A DNA stretch of 60,837 nt from an uncultured Schlesneria sp. (GTDB lineage: Bacteria > Planctomycetota > Planctomycetia > Planctomycetales > Planctomycetaceae): positions 1 through 60,837 of the forward strand of contig CAIULL010000027.1 of NCBI GenBank assembly GCA_903899985.1. Reading direction: 5' to 3'. A model generated the notes under the pieces. The model saw only the letters and a list, made by a program, of their open reading frames with translations. It searched no databases and had not been told where the DNA came from. Positions 1 to 8,658 of this stretch are shown one piece after another. Position 1 is the first letter of the stretch. Each line of letters opens with the position of its first letter. Made by a program: the position numbers and the translations under genes.

Positions 1-481
1 GACAGTAGATCGGCAAATCCTTACGGTTTTCTGGTGCCACAAAAAAGGATTTCTATAAATCTCGAAGCGAGATTATCTCGGATAAGTATATTGGACCGCG
101 CGATTGCTAGCTGACGAGACATCGCGACGAAACGTCTTCGGTTCACGTCTTTACGCCAGTGTCGTTGCTTATTAAAGCCGCGACAATTTCGGTATGCGAT
201 CCACTCGGGGTGGTGAAATTAGAGTGTGGTCTAACCCCAACCGTCTATCATCGTTCGTTCAATCGCACGAATCCGTATTCGCATGTTTCGTAAAACGGAG
301 ATCGATAGGACGGAACGCATCAGGGAACAAGTGATTTAACACCCTTCGTATCAAACGAGAATCGTCGGGACTTGCCTCCGGTACGCTCGCGACCTTTTGT
401 GACGCAGTGCGTTTAACGCCAAGACCGCTTGTTGCAGAGAGTGACGTTTGGCGACCCATACAACAGTTCCTACCAATCACC
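1..481. other. Gene-poor left edge
   Basis: No convincing gene is visible here. A 73-codon frame on the minus strand (259-480) has no recognisable motif and no good ribosome binding site, and it sits directly downstream of the esterase stop, so it was not called. The stretch is the 3' flank of the minus-strand esterase gene; no strong hairpin followed by a T-run was found. Confidence 0.5.
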
Positions 482-1372
482 TTACTTTTTTAATGCCTCG
501 GCGACGAACTCAAACAGCGCCTTTGTTGATGGGTCATCCGGGGTTCCCAGATTGTTATTGATGCGCGAGTGGTTGGTCTCCTGGGCTCCGAAGACTTTCG
601 TGGGGACGCCGGCTTCCTTCAGGACGTTACCGAGACGCTGGGCCTGGGCCGAATTGTCTGGATGATCGTTGACGTACAGAATCAGGAATGGTGGGATTCC
701 CTTGTTCTTCGCCACGTGTGTGACTGCTGAGAAGTCTTTGTGCTTTTCTGGATCGTTACCGAACTTCTCGCGGTGGCCGAATTTGGCTTGTGGCTGGCCG
801 TGGACGCTGCGACGCGTTTCCGCCGTGGTGATGATCGCGGGGACGTCATAAGTGTCGCCGTCGACGGGGACGCAGCCTTTGATAATCGATAGATTCAGTC
901 CCTCGGCCTTAAGATACCGGTCATCGGTACAGATCAGGGCTGCCAGTTGAGCGCCCGCCGAATGACCCATGACCAGAATTCGCTTTGGGTCGCCACCGTA
1001 TTGTGCAATGTGGTCGTGAACCCAGCGAATCGACTTGGCGATGTCACGATTGATGACCCCCATCTCGACGTTTGGTAACAGACGGTAATTGGTGGCGACG
1101 AAGACGAATCCTTGATCGACAAAGGCTTGCGGCTTGATCTGCACCGCCGATTTGTCACCGGTCTGCCAGCCGCCACCATGAATCCAGAAGACGACGGGCA
1201 AGTCTTTTGCATTGACTGGAGAATAAACATCAAGCACCTGACGTTCGAGGGCCGGTTCGGCATACGGGATGTCACGCTTGAGTACGATTTCCGCCCCTTG
1301 AGCCAGGAAGATCGGCAAAAGCAATGCGGACATGAAAGCCAGATTGGAAAGCCGGTTCGAGATCTTGGTCAT
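482..1372 (-). CDS. Alpha/beta hydrolase, esterase/lipase-like, exported
   Basis: A 296-residue serine hydrolase of the alpha/beta fold, resembling the BD-FAE/acetyl-esterase group that removes acyl groups from sugars or small esters. An N-terminal hydrophobic stretch (about residues 10-26, ending ALA-like before EIVLKRD) looks like a signal peptide, so it probably acts in the periplasm. The oxyanion-hole motif HGGGW lies near residue 65 and the nucleophile elbow GHSAGA near 137. The catalytic histidine is probably in the NHSRINN segment near the C-terminus, with an Asp from the NDHPDN region. It is transcribed alone, 99 bases downstream of the hydroxyacid dehydrogenase on the same strand. 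The true substrate cannot be read from the sequence. Confidence 0.85.
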   Translation of the reverse strand: MTKISNRLSNLAFMSALLLPIFLAQGAEIVLKRDIPYAEPALERQVLDVYSPVNAKDLPVVFWIHGGGWQTGDKSAVQIKPQAFVDQGFVFVATNYRLLPNVEMGVINRDIAKSIRWVHDHIAQYGGDPKRILVMGHSAGAQLAALICTDDRYLKAEGLNLSIIKGCVPVDGDTYDVPAIITTAETRRSVHGQPQAKFGHREKFGNDPEKHKDFSAVTHVAKNKGIPPFLILYVNDHPDNSAQAQRLGNVLKEAGVPTKVFGAQETNHSRINNNLGTPDDPSTKALFEFVAEALKK

Positions 1373-1471
1373 TGCGGGAAGTCTCCTTGAAAAAGGTCCG
1401 ATGGCGGCGAGAGTCAGCGTTCGTCGATCAGGTCACTCGGTCAGTCACAGCATAACCTTTTGCAGGCTTCA

Positions 1472-2473
1472 TCAATACCAAGCCCGCTTGTCGACCTGAG
1501 TCTTAAGCGGTTCACCATTGACGAAACACCGGACATTTTCGAGCAGGGTTTCCAGGTGTCTTTCGGCGATCCGAGGTGAAGCGGCAGCGACGTGAGGTGT
1601 GATGATCACATTCGGCATCTGCCAGAGGGGATGTTCCGGCGGCAGCGGTTCGGGGTCACAGACGTCGAGTGCTGCGCCGGCGATTTCCTTTTCGCGAAGG
1701 GCATCGGTCAAGTCCTGAAGATCCACGATCGCACCTCGACCAATATTGATCAGGACACTTGAGCGTTTCATCATTTGAAAGATGGGACGTTGAAACAGTT
1801 TTCTGGTGATTGGGGTCAGCGGTGCGGCGATGACGACATAGTCGGAACAGCTCAAGAGATCGGGCAATCTTTCCAGCGGCCAGACATCTTTGATGACACC
1901 AGCGACTGAGCGTGTTCTGGGGTCAACCCCGGTCAATGTCATTCCAAACGCGGCGGCACGGCGCAGGATTTCGGCTCCGATATTTCCCACTCCGACGACA
2001 CCCAGTGAGCAATCCGACAGGTGTTGATGTGCTCGATCCATGGGAAGGACGGTTCCCGGCGCATTCACAAAGTCGGCGACGTAGCTCTGGTCGCCGACGG
2101 GTGACCAGACAGAGTCTTGCTGCTGCCGAAGATAGAGATGCAGGTTCCTGGCGAAGCAGAGGACGAAGCTCATGACGTGATCAGCGACGACGTCAGAAAA
2201 CAAACCTCGCATGTTACTCAGCACACAAGGGTGCTCGATCAGTTCAGGGAACAGATAATGTTCCAGGCTGGCGGTTGGCGACTGGACCCAGCGAAGTTGT
2301 TTCGCGTGGCTCAGAAGTTCGGGTGTCAGCTTACCAAAGAACGCATCAGCGTCACGGATCTCAACCACCGCTTGCTCGATAGACTGGGCGTTGGTGACGT
2401 GCATGGGAGACGCTGCAGAGCAAACGTGATTCAGGCGGCGTTCATCAATCGGCGGATAGATGACGAGCTTCAT
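1472..2473 (-). CDS. D-isomer-specific 2-hydroxyacid dehydrogenase
   Basis: A 333-residue NAD(P)-dependent oxidoreductase of the D-2-hydroxyacid dehydrogenase family, which interconverts 2-hydroxy and 2-keto acids. The Rossmann motif GVGNIG is at about residues 180-185. The catalytic set is visible in order: Arg in the INIGRGAIVD segment, Glu in the CDPEPLP segment and His in the TPHVAAASPR segment. The length matches the family. Related proteins include glyoxylate/hydroxypyruvate reductases and phosphoglycerate dehydrogenase; there is no C-terminal ACT domain, so it is not a long-form SerA. It is divergent from the CsrA-like gene, with 223 bases between the two starts that must hold both promoters. 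Confidence 0.9.
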   Translation of the reverse strand: MKLVIYPPIDERRLNHVCSAASPMHVTNAQSIEQAVVEIRDADAFFGKLTPELLSHAKQLRWVQSPTASLEHYLFPELIEHPCVLSNMRGLFSDVVADHVMSFVLCFARNLHLYLRQQQDSVWSPVGDQSYVADFVNAPGTVLPMDRAHQHLSDCSLGVVGVGNIGAEILRRAAAFGMTLTGVDPRTRSVAGVIKDVWPLERLPDLLSCSDYVVIAAPLTPITRKLFQRPIFQMMKRSSVLINIGRGAIVDLQDLTDALREKEIAGAALDVCDPEPLPPEHPLWQMPNVIITPHVAAASPRIAERHLETLLENVRCFVNGEPLKTQVDKRAWY

Positions 2474-2696
2474 GATCGAGGTCGATTCGTTTCAAAGGTG
2501 TGGAAAACAGAGGTTTTGAATGGTTGGACAACTTTTTGCTCGTCGTGTCAAGGTTCATGGGTATCACAATTTTTACTTTAGAAAACATCGTTTTTTCGAC
2601 TTGCTCTTGAGCGAGACTGACGGCAGAATACCGCCCCGTGTTGGTTCCTCGGAACCTTCTGGCATCTCTCGATTCATGTCTGCATGAGGTCGCTCG

Positions 2697-2945
2697 ATGC
2701 GTTGTTATTTGCGAGCTGAAGACGAAGGTTTGACAATAGGTTCGGTCCAGATCAATGTGCTGGAGGTCCGGCATGATTCTGTGCTGCTCGGGATCCATGA
2801 TCCCAGCGCCTCGCCCATATATCGCGAAGAAGTTCTCTACATCCGATCTGAAGACGATGACCAGGAAGATGCGGAAGATGCTGAATCGGCATTTGAGCCA
2901 CTCCAATTTCAATCGATCAATTCATTCGCAATTCCGTTGCGGTAA
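2697..2945 (+). CDS. CsrA-like RNA-binding regulator with acidic tail
   Basis: An 82-residue protein whose residues 10-52 follow the CsrA/RsmA pattern: GLTIG, then VQINVLEVRHDSVLLGI, then the signature IYREEVLYI. CsrA dimers bind GGA motifs in mRNA leaders and change translation. The arginine of the REE motif, needed for RNA contact in E. coli CsrA, is present. Two features are odd. The usual start MLxLxRK is replaced by MRCYLRAED. After the core there is a strongly acidic tail (SEDDDQEDAEDAE) where most CsrA proteins have a short polar end. The start is supported by a GAGGT element six bases upstream. It precedes uppS by 60 bases on the same strand and may be co-transcribed with uppS-cdsA. 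It could have lost RNA binding or bind a different partner. Confidence 0.72.
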   Translation: MRCYLRAEDEGLTIGSVQINVLEVRHDSVLLGIHDPSASPIYREEVLYIRSEDDDQEDAEDAESAFEPLQFQSINSFAIPLR

Positions 2946-3005
2946 CGTCGTAGACTTGCCCTTTGCGTAACCGCGCGGACACAATCGTGCGGAGGATTCT
3001 CGCTA

Positions 3006-3815
3006 ATGGCATCGACGACCGCATCATCAAACTCGCCTACGATCCCTGCGCGACGATCTGCCGATGATCCGTATTCATCAGAGCAGCTCGCCGTGTTCGG
3101 GTTGAACGCAGATCGACTGCCTCGACATGTCGCTATCATCATGGATGGCAATGGTCGCTGGGCGCAGGCTCGCGGGCTGCCACGGATTGAGGGGCACCGT
3201 CGCGGAGTTGCCACCGTTCGTACGGTGATCGAGACCTGTTCGCGGCTGAACATCGAGCAGCTGACGTTGTATTGTTTCAGCAGCGAGAACTGGAAGCGGC
3301 CAGTACTTGAACAGAAACTGCTGATGCAGTTGCTGGAACAATACCTGATTGAAGAACGCGCAGAGATCGAGCGGCAGAATCTGCGGTTTTCGGTCATCGG
3401 CCGCCGTCCGGCTCTGGGTGAGAGCGTGAATCGCGAGATCGATCGGACTTATGCATGCGCACAGGAAAACACCGGCATGCGTCTGTGCCTGGCGATCAAC
3501 TATGGAAGTCGCGGCGAGATTGCTGACGCGGTGAAAACGATCGCACGGCGAGTTGCCACTGGTGAGATTGACCCGGAATCGGTCGACGAAGCGACGATTG
3601 AAGCTCATCTCGATACCGCAGGGATGCCCGATCCCGATCTGGTGATTCGAACGGCGGGTGAAATGCGAATCAGCAACTATCTGCTTTGGCAGATCAGCTA
3701 CGCCGAACTGTGGGTCACGGAAAAATGCTGGCCTGATTTTGGCCAGGAAGAATTGTTTACCGCGCTTCGCGATTTTGCGCAGCGGCACCGCCGGTTTGGA
3801 GGCCTGTCGAACTGA
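3006..3815 (+). CDS. uppS: Isoprenyl transferase (undecaprenyl diphosphate synthase)
   Basis: A cis-prenyltransferase that adds isopentenyl diphosphate units to farnesyl diphosphate, making the C55 carrier lipid used for peptidoglycan, O-antigen and other envelope polymers. The family signature HVAIIMDGNGRW is at residues 41-52, with the catalytic Asp at 47. The C-terminal block RTAGEMRISNYLLWQ...YAELW matches the IPP-binding and dimer region. At 269 residues it is slightly longer than E. coli UppS because of an extra N-terminal segment of about 30 residues, rich in Ser and Ala. A GGAGGA element about ten bases upstream supports the start. Its stop is 7 bases before cdsA, so the two are almost certainly one transcription unit, as in many bacteria. 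Confidence 0.96.
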   Translation: MASTTASSNSPTIPARRSADDPYSSEQLAVFGLNADRLPRHVAIIMDGNGRWAQARGLPRIEGHRRGVATVRTVIETCSRLNIEQLTLYCFSSENWKRPVLEQKLLMQLLEQYLIEERAEIERQNLRFSVIGRRPALGESVNREIDRTYACAQENTGMRLCLAINYGSRGEIADAVKTIARRVATGEIDPESVDEATIEAHLDTAGMPDPDLVIRTAGEMRISNYLLWQISYAELWVTEKCWPDFGQEELFTALRDFAQRHRRFGGLSN

Positions 3816-3822
3816 GGCACGA

Positions 3823-4749
3823 ATGCTCGTCTGGCGACTTCTCGTTTCTGCGATTCTGATCCCACTGTTCGTCGGGTGTTTTTACCTGGATGCGCGGTTG
3901 GGTGCCCCTGCGCCGATCCTGCTGGGTATGTTCGTTTTCCTCGCTGTCTTTGGTGCACGCGAAATGGTCGACCTGCTGTGGACACGCTCGTTCACGCCCA
4001 ACAAGATCATCGTTTCTGCCTGTTGCGTGCTGGTGACGGCCGCAGCCTGGTGGGGCCGGTTCGGCCATATGCCGATTAAGATTCCATCCGACGACAATAC
4101 GCTCGCCCAAGTCATGCTGGCCTATGCCATGACCATCCTTGTGCTGTTTCTGCTGGCGACGTATCGATACCGTGAGCCTGGGGCCAGCATGGAGACTCTG
4201 GGTGCAGAACTGCTCATCGTCAGCTACGTCGGCGTTTTGCTGGGAGTAGTTGCGCAACTTCGCTGGGTTGCGGGAAGCGACGCGGGGTATCTGGTGATCG
4301 GGTCATTGGTGATTGTAACCAAAGGTGGTGACGTTGGTGCTTACACACTGGGGCGCTTAATCGGACGCCGAAAACTCGTCCCGTTACTTTCACCGGGAAA
4401 GACCTGGGCAGGTGCCGTTGGTGCGCTCATCGGATCGGCAGGTAGTGCGGTTCTCTGGCTTCAGTTTGCAACCCCGCTGTTCACACCAACCGGAGAGACC
4501 GCCTGGGTTCCACCAATCTGGTGGGCATCGGCGATTTATGGGTTGATCCTCGGGATCACTGGTCTGGTCGGGGATCTTTGCGAATCACTGATCAAACGAG
4601 ACGTCGGCAAGAAGGACTCATCGAGCCTGCTTCCAGGATTTGGAGGATTGCTTGACCTGGTGGACAGTGTGCTCTACGCCGGTCCGGTCGCCTACGTGCT
4701 TTGGAAAGCACTACCACTGGCAACATGGATGCCACACGACGTGAGTTGA
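3823..4749 (+). CDS. cdsA: Phosphatidate cytidylyltransferase
   Basis: An integral membrane enzyme that makes CDP-diacylglycerol from phosphatidic acid and CTP, the branch point for phospholipid synthesis. The 308-residue protein has about eight hydrophobic segments. The family signature near the C-terminus is readable as SLIKRDVGKKDSSSLLPGFGG, followed by LLDLVDS. The open frame extends upstream into uppS, but the ATG at 3823, seven bases after the uppS stop, gives a membrane-helix start (MLVWRLLVSAIL) and is preferred. The position that is usually His in the LPGHGG motif is Phe here. It is the last gene of a likely csrA-like/uppS/cdsA operon and faces a strong hairpin at 4885-4912. Confidence 0.93.
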   Translation: MLVWRLLVSAILIPLFVGCFYLDARLGAPAPILLGMFVFLAVFGAREMVDLLWTRSFTPNKIIVSACCVLVTAAAWWGRFGHMPIKIPSDDNTLAQVMLAYAMTILVLFLLATYRYREPGASMETLGAELLIVSYVGVLLGVVAQLRWVAGSDAGYLVIGSLVIVTKGGDVGAYTLGRLIGRRKLVPLLSPGKTWAGAVGALIGSAGSAVLWLQFATPLFTPTGETAWVPPIWWASAIYGLILGITGLVGDLCESLIKRDVGKKDSSSLLPGFGGLLDLVDSVLYAGPVAYVLWKALPLATWMPHDVS

Positions 4750-4884
4750 TCGAAGTAATGAGGCCGTGTTGTTCCGGGGGGCGGGTTTCGAATTTCAAAA
4801 CATGCCCCGAGTATTCTCTGAATGTGGAAATCGCATCACTGGCCGATATTGAAACTTGATCGCCCGGAAACCCTCCTTAAAGAA

Positions 4885-4912
4885 CACTGGCGAGCGAAAA
4901 CGCACGCCAGTG
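4885..4912. terminator. Hairpin between convergent genes
   Basis: An 8-bp stem CACTGGCG/CGCCAGTG, one A-A mismatch, a further GCG/CGC stem and an AAAA tetraloop. It lies between the 3' ends of cdsA (+) and the esterase/SGNH gene (-), so it could terminate either. No long T-run follows on either strand, so function is inferred from position. Confidence 0.6.
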
Positions 4913-4946
4913 ATAAACAACCCTGCTGACAAATTCTTGTGACCAA

Positions 4947-6932
4947 TCAATTGACCAGAAAGTGGATCACTCGAATTGCATGACCTTTGCTTTTGGGGTC
5001 AGCCGCGTTGGCCACCCTGAGTTCCAGGACGTGGTCGCCGGCTGCCAGTTCTGCTGCCAGCATTTTTGCCCATGGAAGATGCAGCTGGGGACTCCATAGG
5101 GTAAACAGTTCTTGAGTGTGCCAGTCGCCATTATCGACACGAAACTCAACGGCTCCAGTATCGGGTCCTGAGGCGACAAACAGGCCAACTCCAGTACCAT
5201 GGAATTTGAATTTCAGCGTTGCTCCAGTTTCTTCCGCGACGAGCGCCGGAACTTTCACGAATCCGGGCCGAGTTCCCGCGTTATCAGAAGGGACCCAATC
5301 CGGTACGAGCACCCATCCCTTTTCAATGGTTATCGATTTGTTTTCGAAAACCTCTTTCGGACTGACCAGACGGCCGTGAAAGTAACTATGTGTGTCGAGT
5401 GGTGGTGGTAGTGGCGGCAGTTTTTCTTCGGTAGCGGCTGCTTCTGGATCCTTCCAGGCAGCATCGAACAATCGTTGGATCGACTTGGCGTAGAGTTTAT
5501 GCCCGAACGGTGATGGATGCAGATCGCGGAAATCTTTTGCCCAGGTGAATTCCCCGGCATGGATTCGTTCCGATACTTCCCGCGCGAGATTGATGGAGGA
5601 GACTTTGTAATGTGCCGCGACTTTCTCATGATTGCCAATCACGGCAGGCGTTTCACCTCGGTTGATCTGGTCAATCTTTCCAGGATCGGCAAAGTGCAGC
5701 AGGACGATATCGATTGCGGGGTTTGCCATTCGAGCCTGACGAACGATCCCTTCCATTCCACGTACCTGGTCGACATTGGAAAACCCATTCGTGTCGTCGT
5801 TCACGGCAGCTTCTTCGAATAACAGGTCGACGGGACCGTGGCTCAAGACATCGCGCTGGTATCGAAAGGCACCTGGGGTAGAACCGAGCGACGGGATACC
5901 GGCATTGACGAAGTCAAACTTTGTTTCAGGAAACCGCCGTTTGAGTTCTTCGCAGACCTGGTCCCGCCAGCCGGCAGTCGAAGCCGTGATCGAACCACCA
6001 AGGAAGGCCACGCGCCCCGTTTTTTCTTTCAGGAATTTGAGACGACAATTGTTCAATCCATCCCGCAGAACGAAGTAATCGTATCCATAGGGGGTTGCGG
6101 GTTCGCGAACACGATCGGCAAACCCGGTATGACTCAAAACAAAATTCACGATACGTGCAGGGTCTTTGAGGCTATGCGGATGATGGTTACAGTTCGGCTT
6201 GGCAATCATTGTGAATGATCCGCCGAGCTGTTTGTATCGTTGTTCGATTAGTCGGGAGTTTTCCTCGATTGGTACGACATCGTCTGTCTCACCGCAAACG
6301 TGCAGCAACGGGATTTTCCCGTTGGCCAGAGGCGCGAGGTTGTCGACAGGATTCAATTGATAGGCCATCGCTTCATCATCGCTGGCAAACCCGTAAAGGC
6401 TTTTAACTCGTTCCCAATCCCCTGGCGAGCCTTTTCCATTGCCCTTACCCCCTGGCCAGCTCTTGAAGTCGCAGACAGGAGCATCGTTGTAAACGCAGGC
6501 GACTTTGTCGGGGTTCCGCGCGGCCCAGTTCAAGCTAAACAAACCGCCGCGACTGAAGCCTTCAAGGACTGTTTTTGAAGAAAGAGAAAATTCTTTTGTG
6601 ACGTGTGCATATAGAGAATCCATATGCCGCATCGCCACAGGGGAACCGTACAGATTCTGCAGGTCGATGTAGGCGACGTGAAATCCATTCGCCAGTAATG
6701 CGAGATCGGCTTGTGGTTCATGTCCGAAGAATTCCGTTCTCCAGATCCAGGGGTTGCCCGTCGCGGAAGCCTTGGGAACGATCAAAAACGCATTTCGTCC
6801 ATCAACCATGAATTCCCGTTTTTCATATCCTTGCCATTCGGCACCTAAAAGGGAGTGCTGATTCGAGTGAAGGGCCGCAACAAACAGAAAAACGACAAGT
6901 CTGCAAAGGTTCGAAGTTTGAAATAAATGCAT
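4947..6932 (-). CDS. Two-module hydrolase: alpha/beta hydrolase plus SGNH esterase
   Basis: A 661-residue exported protein with two different esterase-type modules. After a signal peptide (MHLFQTSN...FLFVAALHS) comes an alpha/beta hydrolase (about residues 45-270) with nucleophile elbow EGFSRGG, an acid region GETDDVVP and His in the NCNHHPHS segment. A second module (about 290-490) is SGNH/GDSL-like: block I FLGGSITAS with the Ser nucleophile, an Asn region FEEAAVNDD, and the catalytic DLHPSPFGH block. The C-terminal 150 residues look like a beta-sandwich. The open frame runs up to 7211, but the ATG at 6932 begins the signal peptide and is preferred. It is divergent from the sulfatase by 154 bases, suggesting joint action on acylated and sulfated polysaccharide. 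Substrate is not known. Confidence 0.85.
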   Translation of the reverse strand: MHLFQTSNLCRLVVFLFVAALHSNQHSLLGAEWQGYEKREFMVDGRNAFLIVPKASATGNPWIWRTEFFGHEPQADLALLANGFHVAYIDLQNLYGSPVAMRHMDSLYAHVTKEFSLSSKTVLEGFSRGGLFSLNWAARNPDKVACVYNDAPVCDFKSWPGGKGNGKGSPGDWERVKSLYGFASDDEAMAYQLNPVDNLAPLANGKIPLLHVCGETDDVVPIEENSRLIEQRYKQLGGSFTMIAKPNCNHHPHSLKDPARIVNFVLSHTGFADRVREPATPYGYDYFVLRDGLNNCRLKFLKEKTGRVAFLGGSITASTAGWRDQVCEELKRRFPETKFDFVNAGIPSLGSTPGAFRYQRDVLSHGPVDLLFEEAAVNDDTNGFSNVDQVRGMEGIVRQARMANPAIDIVLLHFADPGKIDQINRGETPAVIGNHEKVAAHYKVSSINLAREVSERIHAGEFTWAKDFRDLHPSPFGHKLYAKSIQRLFDAAWKDPEAAATEEKLPPLPPPLDTHSYFHGRLVSPKEVFENKSITIEKGWVLVPDWVPSDNAGTRPGFVKVPALVAEETGATLKFKFHGTGVGLFVASGPDTGAVEFRVDNGDWHTQELFTLWSPQLHLPWAKMLAAELAAGDHVLELRVANAADPKSKGHAIRVIHFLVN

Positions 6933-7086
6933 TTGATTTCCAGGATTGGAGAGGACTTGGAATGCCAACGAAAACTGCGGAAAGAACTTCAATACCGTTT
7001 GCGATTTTGGCAACCCTCGGATTAAATGGCAACTTGAGTCAGAACGCGACCGTGCCATATCTCTTGCTTTTAGGAGTTGACCTTCC

Positions 7087-8535
7087 ATGGTTGCTCGAGT
7101 GACACGAATACTTTGCGGTATCGGCTTGATCATCGGATCAGCGCGTATCCCGCTGCTTGCCCTGGACAAGCCCAACATCATTTGTTTCGTCGTTGATGAT
7201 CTGGGATTCATGGATGTTCAGCCCGGTAACCCCGATTGTTTTTATGACACGCCTCATTTGAAGCGTCTGGCAGAATCGGGATTACGATTCACATCGGGGT
7301 ATGCTGCCTGTCCGGTCTGCTCGCCGACTCGTGCCAGCCTGATCACCGGCAAGTATCCGCAGCGAACCGGGATCACGGACTACATCGGAGCGGCGCAGCC
7401 TGAGGCATGGAATCGGCGGACAAAACTATTGCCAGCGCCCTACCGTGATCGACTGTTGCACGAGGAAACAACATTTGCGGAAGCGTTGAAGAAGGCTGGT
7501 TACGCGACGATGTTCGCCGGGAAATGGCATCTTGGTCCTGAAGAGTTCTGGCCAGAGACGCAGGGATTCGATTTTAACCACGGAGGGATCGATCGTGGCG
7601 GCCCCTATGGCGGCAATAAGTATTTTTCCCCTTATGGAAATCCGCGATTAGCGGATGGACCTGCAGGTGAACATCTACCCGATCGACTGGCGACTGAAAC
7701 CGTCAAGTTCATGGAGACTCATCGTACCGAACCGTTCCTGGCGTACTTTTGTTTTTACTCAGTTCATACACCATTGATGGCCCGAGACGACTTAAAATTG
7801 AAATATGAAGAACGTGCCAGAAAACTGGCGGCAGTCGGGCCCAAGTGGGGCCAGGAACGAGAACGTGCCGTTCGACTGGTTCAGGATCATGCTGTCTATG
7901 CAGGCATGGTCGAAGCGATGGATCAGGCCGTGGGAAAGGTTCTTGATGCTCTTGATCGACTTGGCTTGGCGAATAACACTGTTGTGATCTTTACATCCGA
8001 CAACGGCGGTCTTTCGACGTCTGAAGGTCACCCGACATCGAACCTGCCGTTACGAGCGGGAAAAGGCTGGATGTATGAAGGTGGCATCCGAGTTCCGTGG
8101 ATCATAAGAGCCCCCGGCCTGACTCAACCAGGAAAAGTCTGTGACACGCCGATCATGAGTATGGACCTTTACCCAACGCTGATGGAGCTGGCGGGTGTTC
8201 CGGTTCCAGCGGCGCCTTCCGTCGACGGCAGTAGCCTCGTTGAATTACTCAGTGGGGGTACCCTGAAGCCGCGTCCCCTGTTCTGGCATTATCCGCATTA
8301 TGGAAATCAGGGTGGAGCCCCCGGCGGAGCGGTTCGAGATGGAGACTGGAAACTGATCGAATGGTACGAAGACGGATCGCTCGAGCTTTTTAATCTGAAA
8401 GCAGATTTGGGCGAGACAACAAATCTGGCAGCGGAGATGCCCGACAAAGTTCGGGAGCTACGGGATAAGCTGGAGACGTGGCGGTTGGAAGTCGGTGCCG
8501 TGATGCCCAAGCCAAACCCGAAGTCTCGTGGTTGA
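7087..8535 (+). CDS. Type I sulfatase (arylsulfatase family)
   Basis: A 482-residue formylglycine-dependent sulfatase that hydrolyses sulfate esters. A signal peptide (residues 1-26) indicates export. The alkaline-phosphatase-fold start KPNIICFVVDDLGFMD carries the metal-binding Asp pair. The activation motif CSPTRAS fits CxPxR, in which the Cys is converted to formylglycine, followed by LITGKYPQRTG. GKWHLG (Lys and His) and FTSDNGG, typical metal and substrate contacts, are also present. The fold is complete to the C-terminus. Planctomycetes encode many such enzymes for marine or plant sulfated polysaccharide. It shares a divergent promoter region with the two-module esterase. The natural substrate cannot be assigned from sequence. 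Confidence 0.95.
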   Translation: MVARVTRILCGIGLIIGSARIPLLALDKPNIICFVVDDLGFMDVQPGNPDCFYDTPHLKRLAESGLRFTSGYAACPVCSPTRASLITGKYPQRTGITDYIGAAQPEAWNRRTKLLPAPYRDRLLHEETTFAEALKKAGYATMFAGKWHLGPEEFWPETQGFDFNHGGIDRGGPYGGNKYFSPYGNPRLADGPAGEHLPDRLATETVKFMETHRTEPFLAYFCFYSVHTPLMARDDLKLKYEERARKLAAVGPKWGQERERAVRLVQDHAVYAGMVEAMDQAVGKVLDALDRLGLANNTVVIFTSDNGGLSTSEGHPTSNLPLRAGKGWMYEGGIRVPWIIRAPGLTQPGKVCDTPIMSMDLYPTLMELAGVPVPAAPSVDGSSLVELLSGGTLKPRPLFWHYPHYGNQGGAPGGAVRDGDWKLIEWYEDGSLELFNLKADLGETTNLAAEMPDKVRELRDKLETWRLEVGAVMPKPNPKSRG

Positions 8536-8632
8536 CCGGTGTTTGAAAACCGCGTCTGAACCCCGGGGGATTGATTGAACAATCGGTGAAATACGGTAAT
8601 AAAAAAAAGCTGCGACACGTCGGCGGCCTGCA

Positions 8633-8658
8633 CAGGCATGTTTGCCTGGTCATGCCTG
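8633..8658. terminator. Inverted repeat between convergent sulfatase and DUF3050 genes
   Basis: Arms CAGGCATG and CATGCCTG (8 bp) are separated by a 10-base loop, and the right arm overlaps the stop codon of the DUF3050 gene. Position between two 3' ends suggests a bidirectional terminator; there is no clear T-run. Confidence 0.45.

Noticed and set aside
259-480. A 73-codon minus-strand frame at the left edge
   Set aside because: No motif and no ribosome site; directly after the esterase stop, so more likely untranslated flank.
2445-2912. A 155-codon minus-strand frame
   Set aside because: It is antisense to the CsrA-like gene, overlaps the dehydrogenase start and has no family features.
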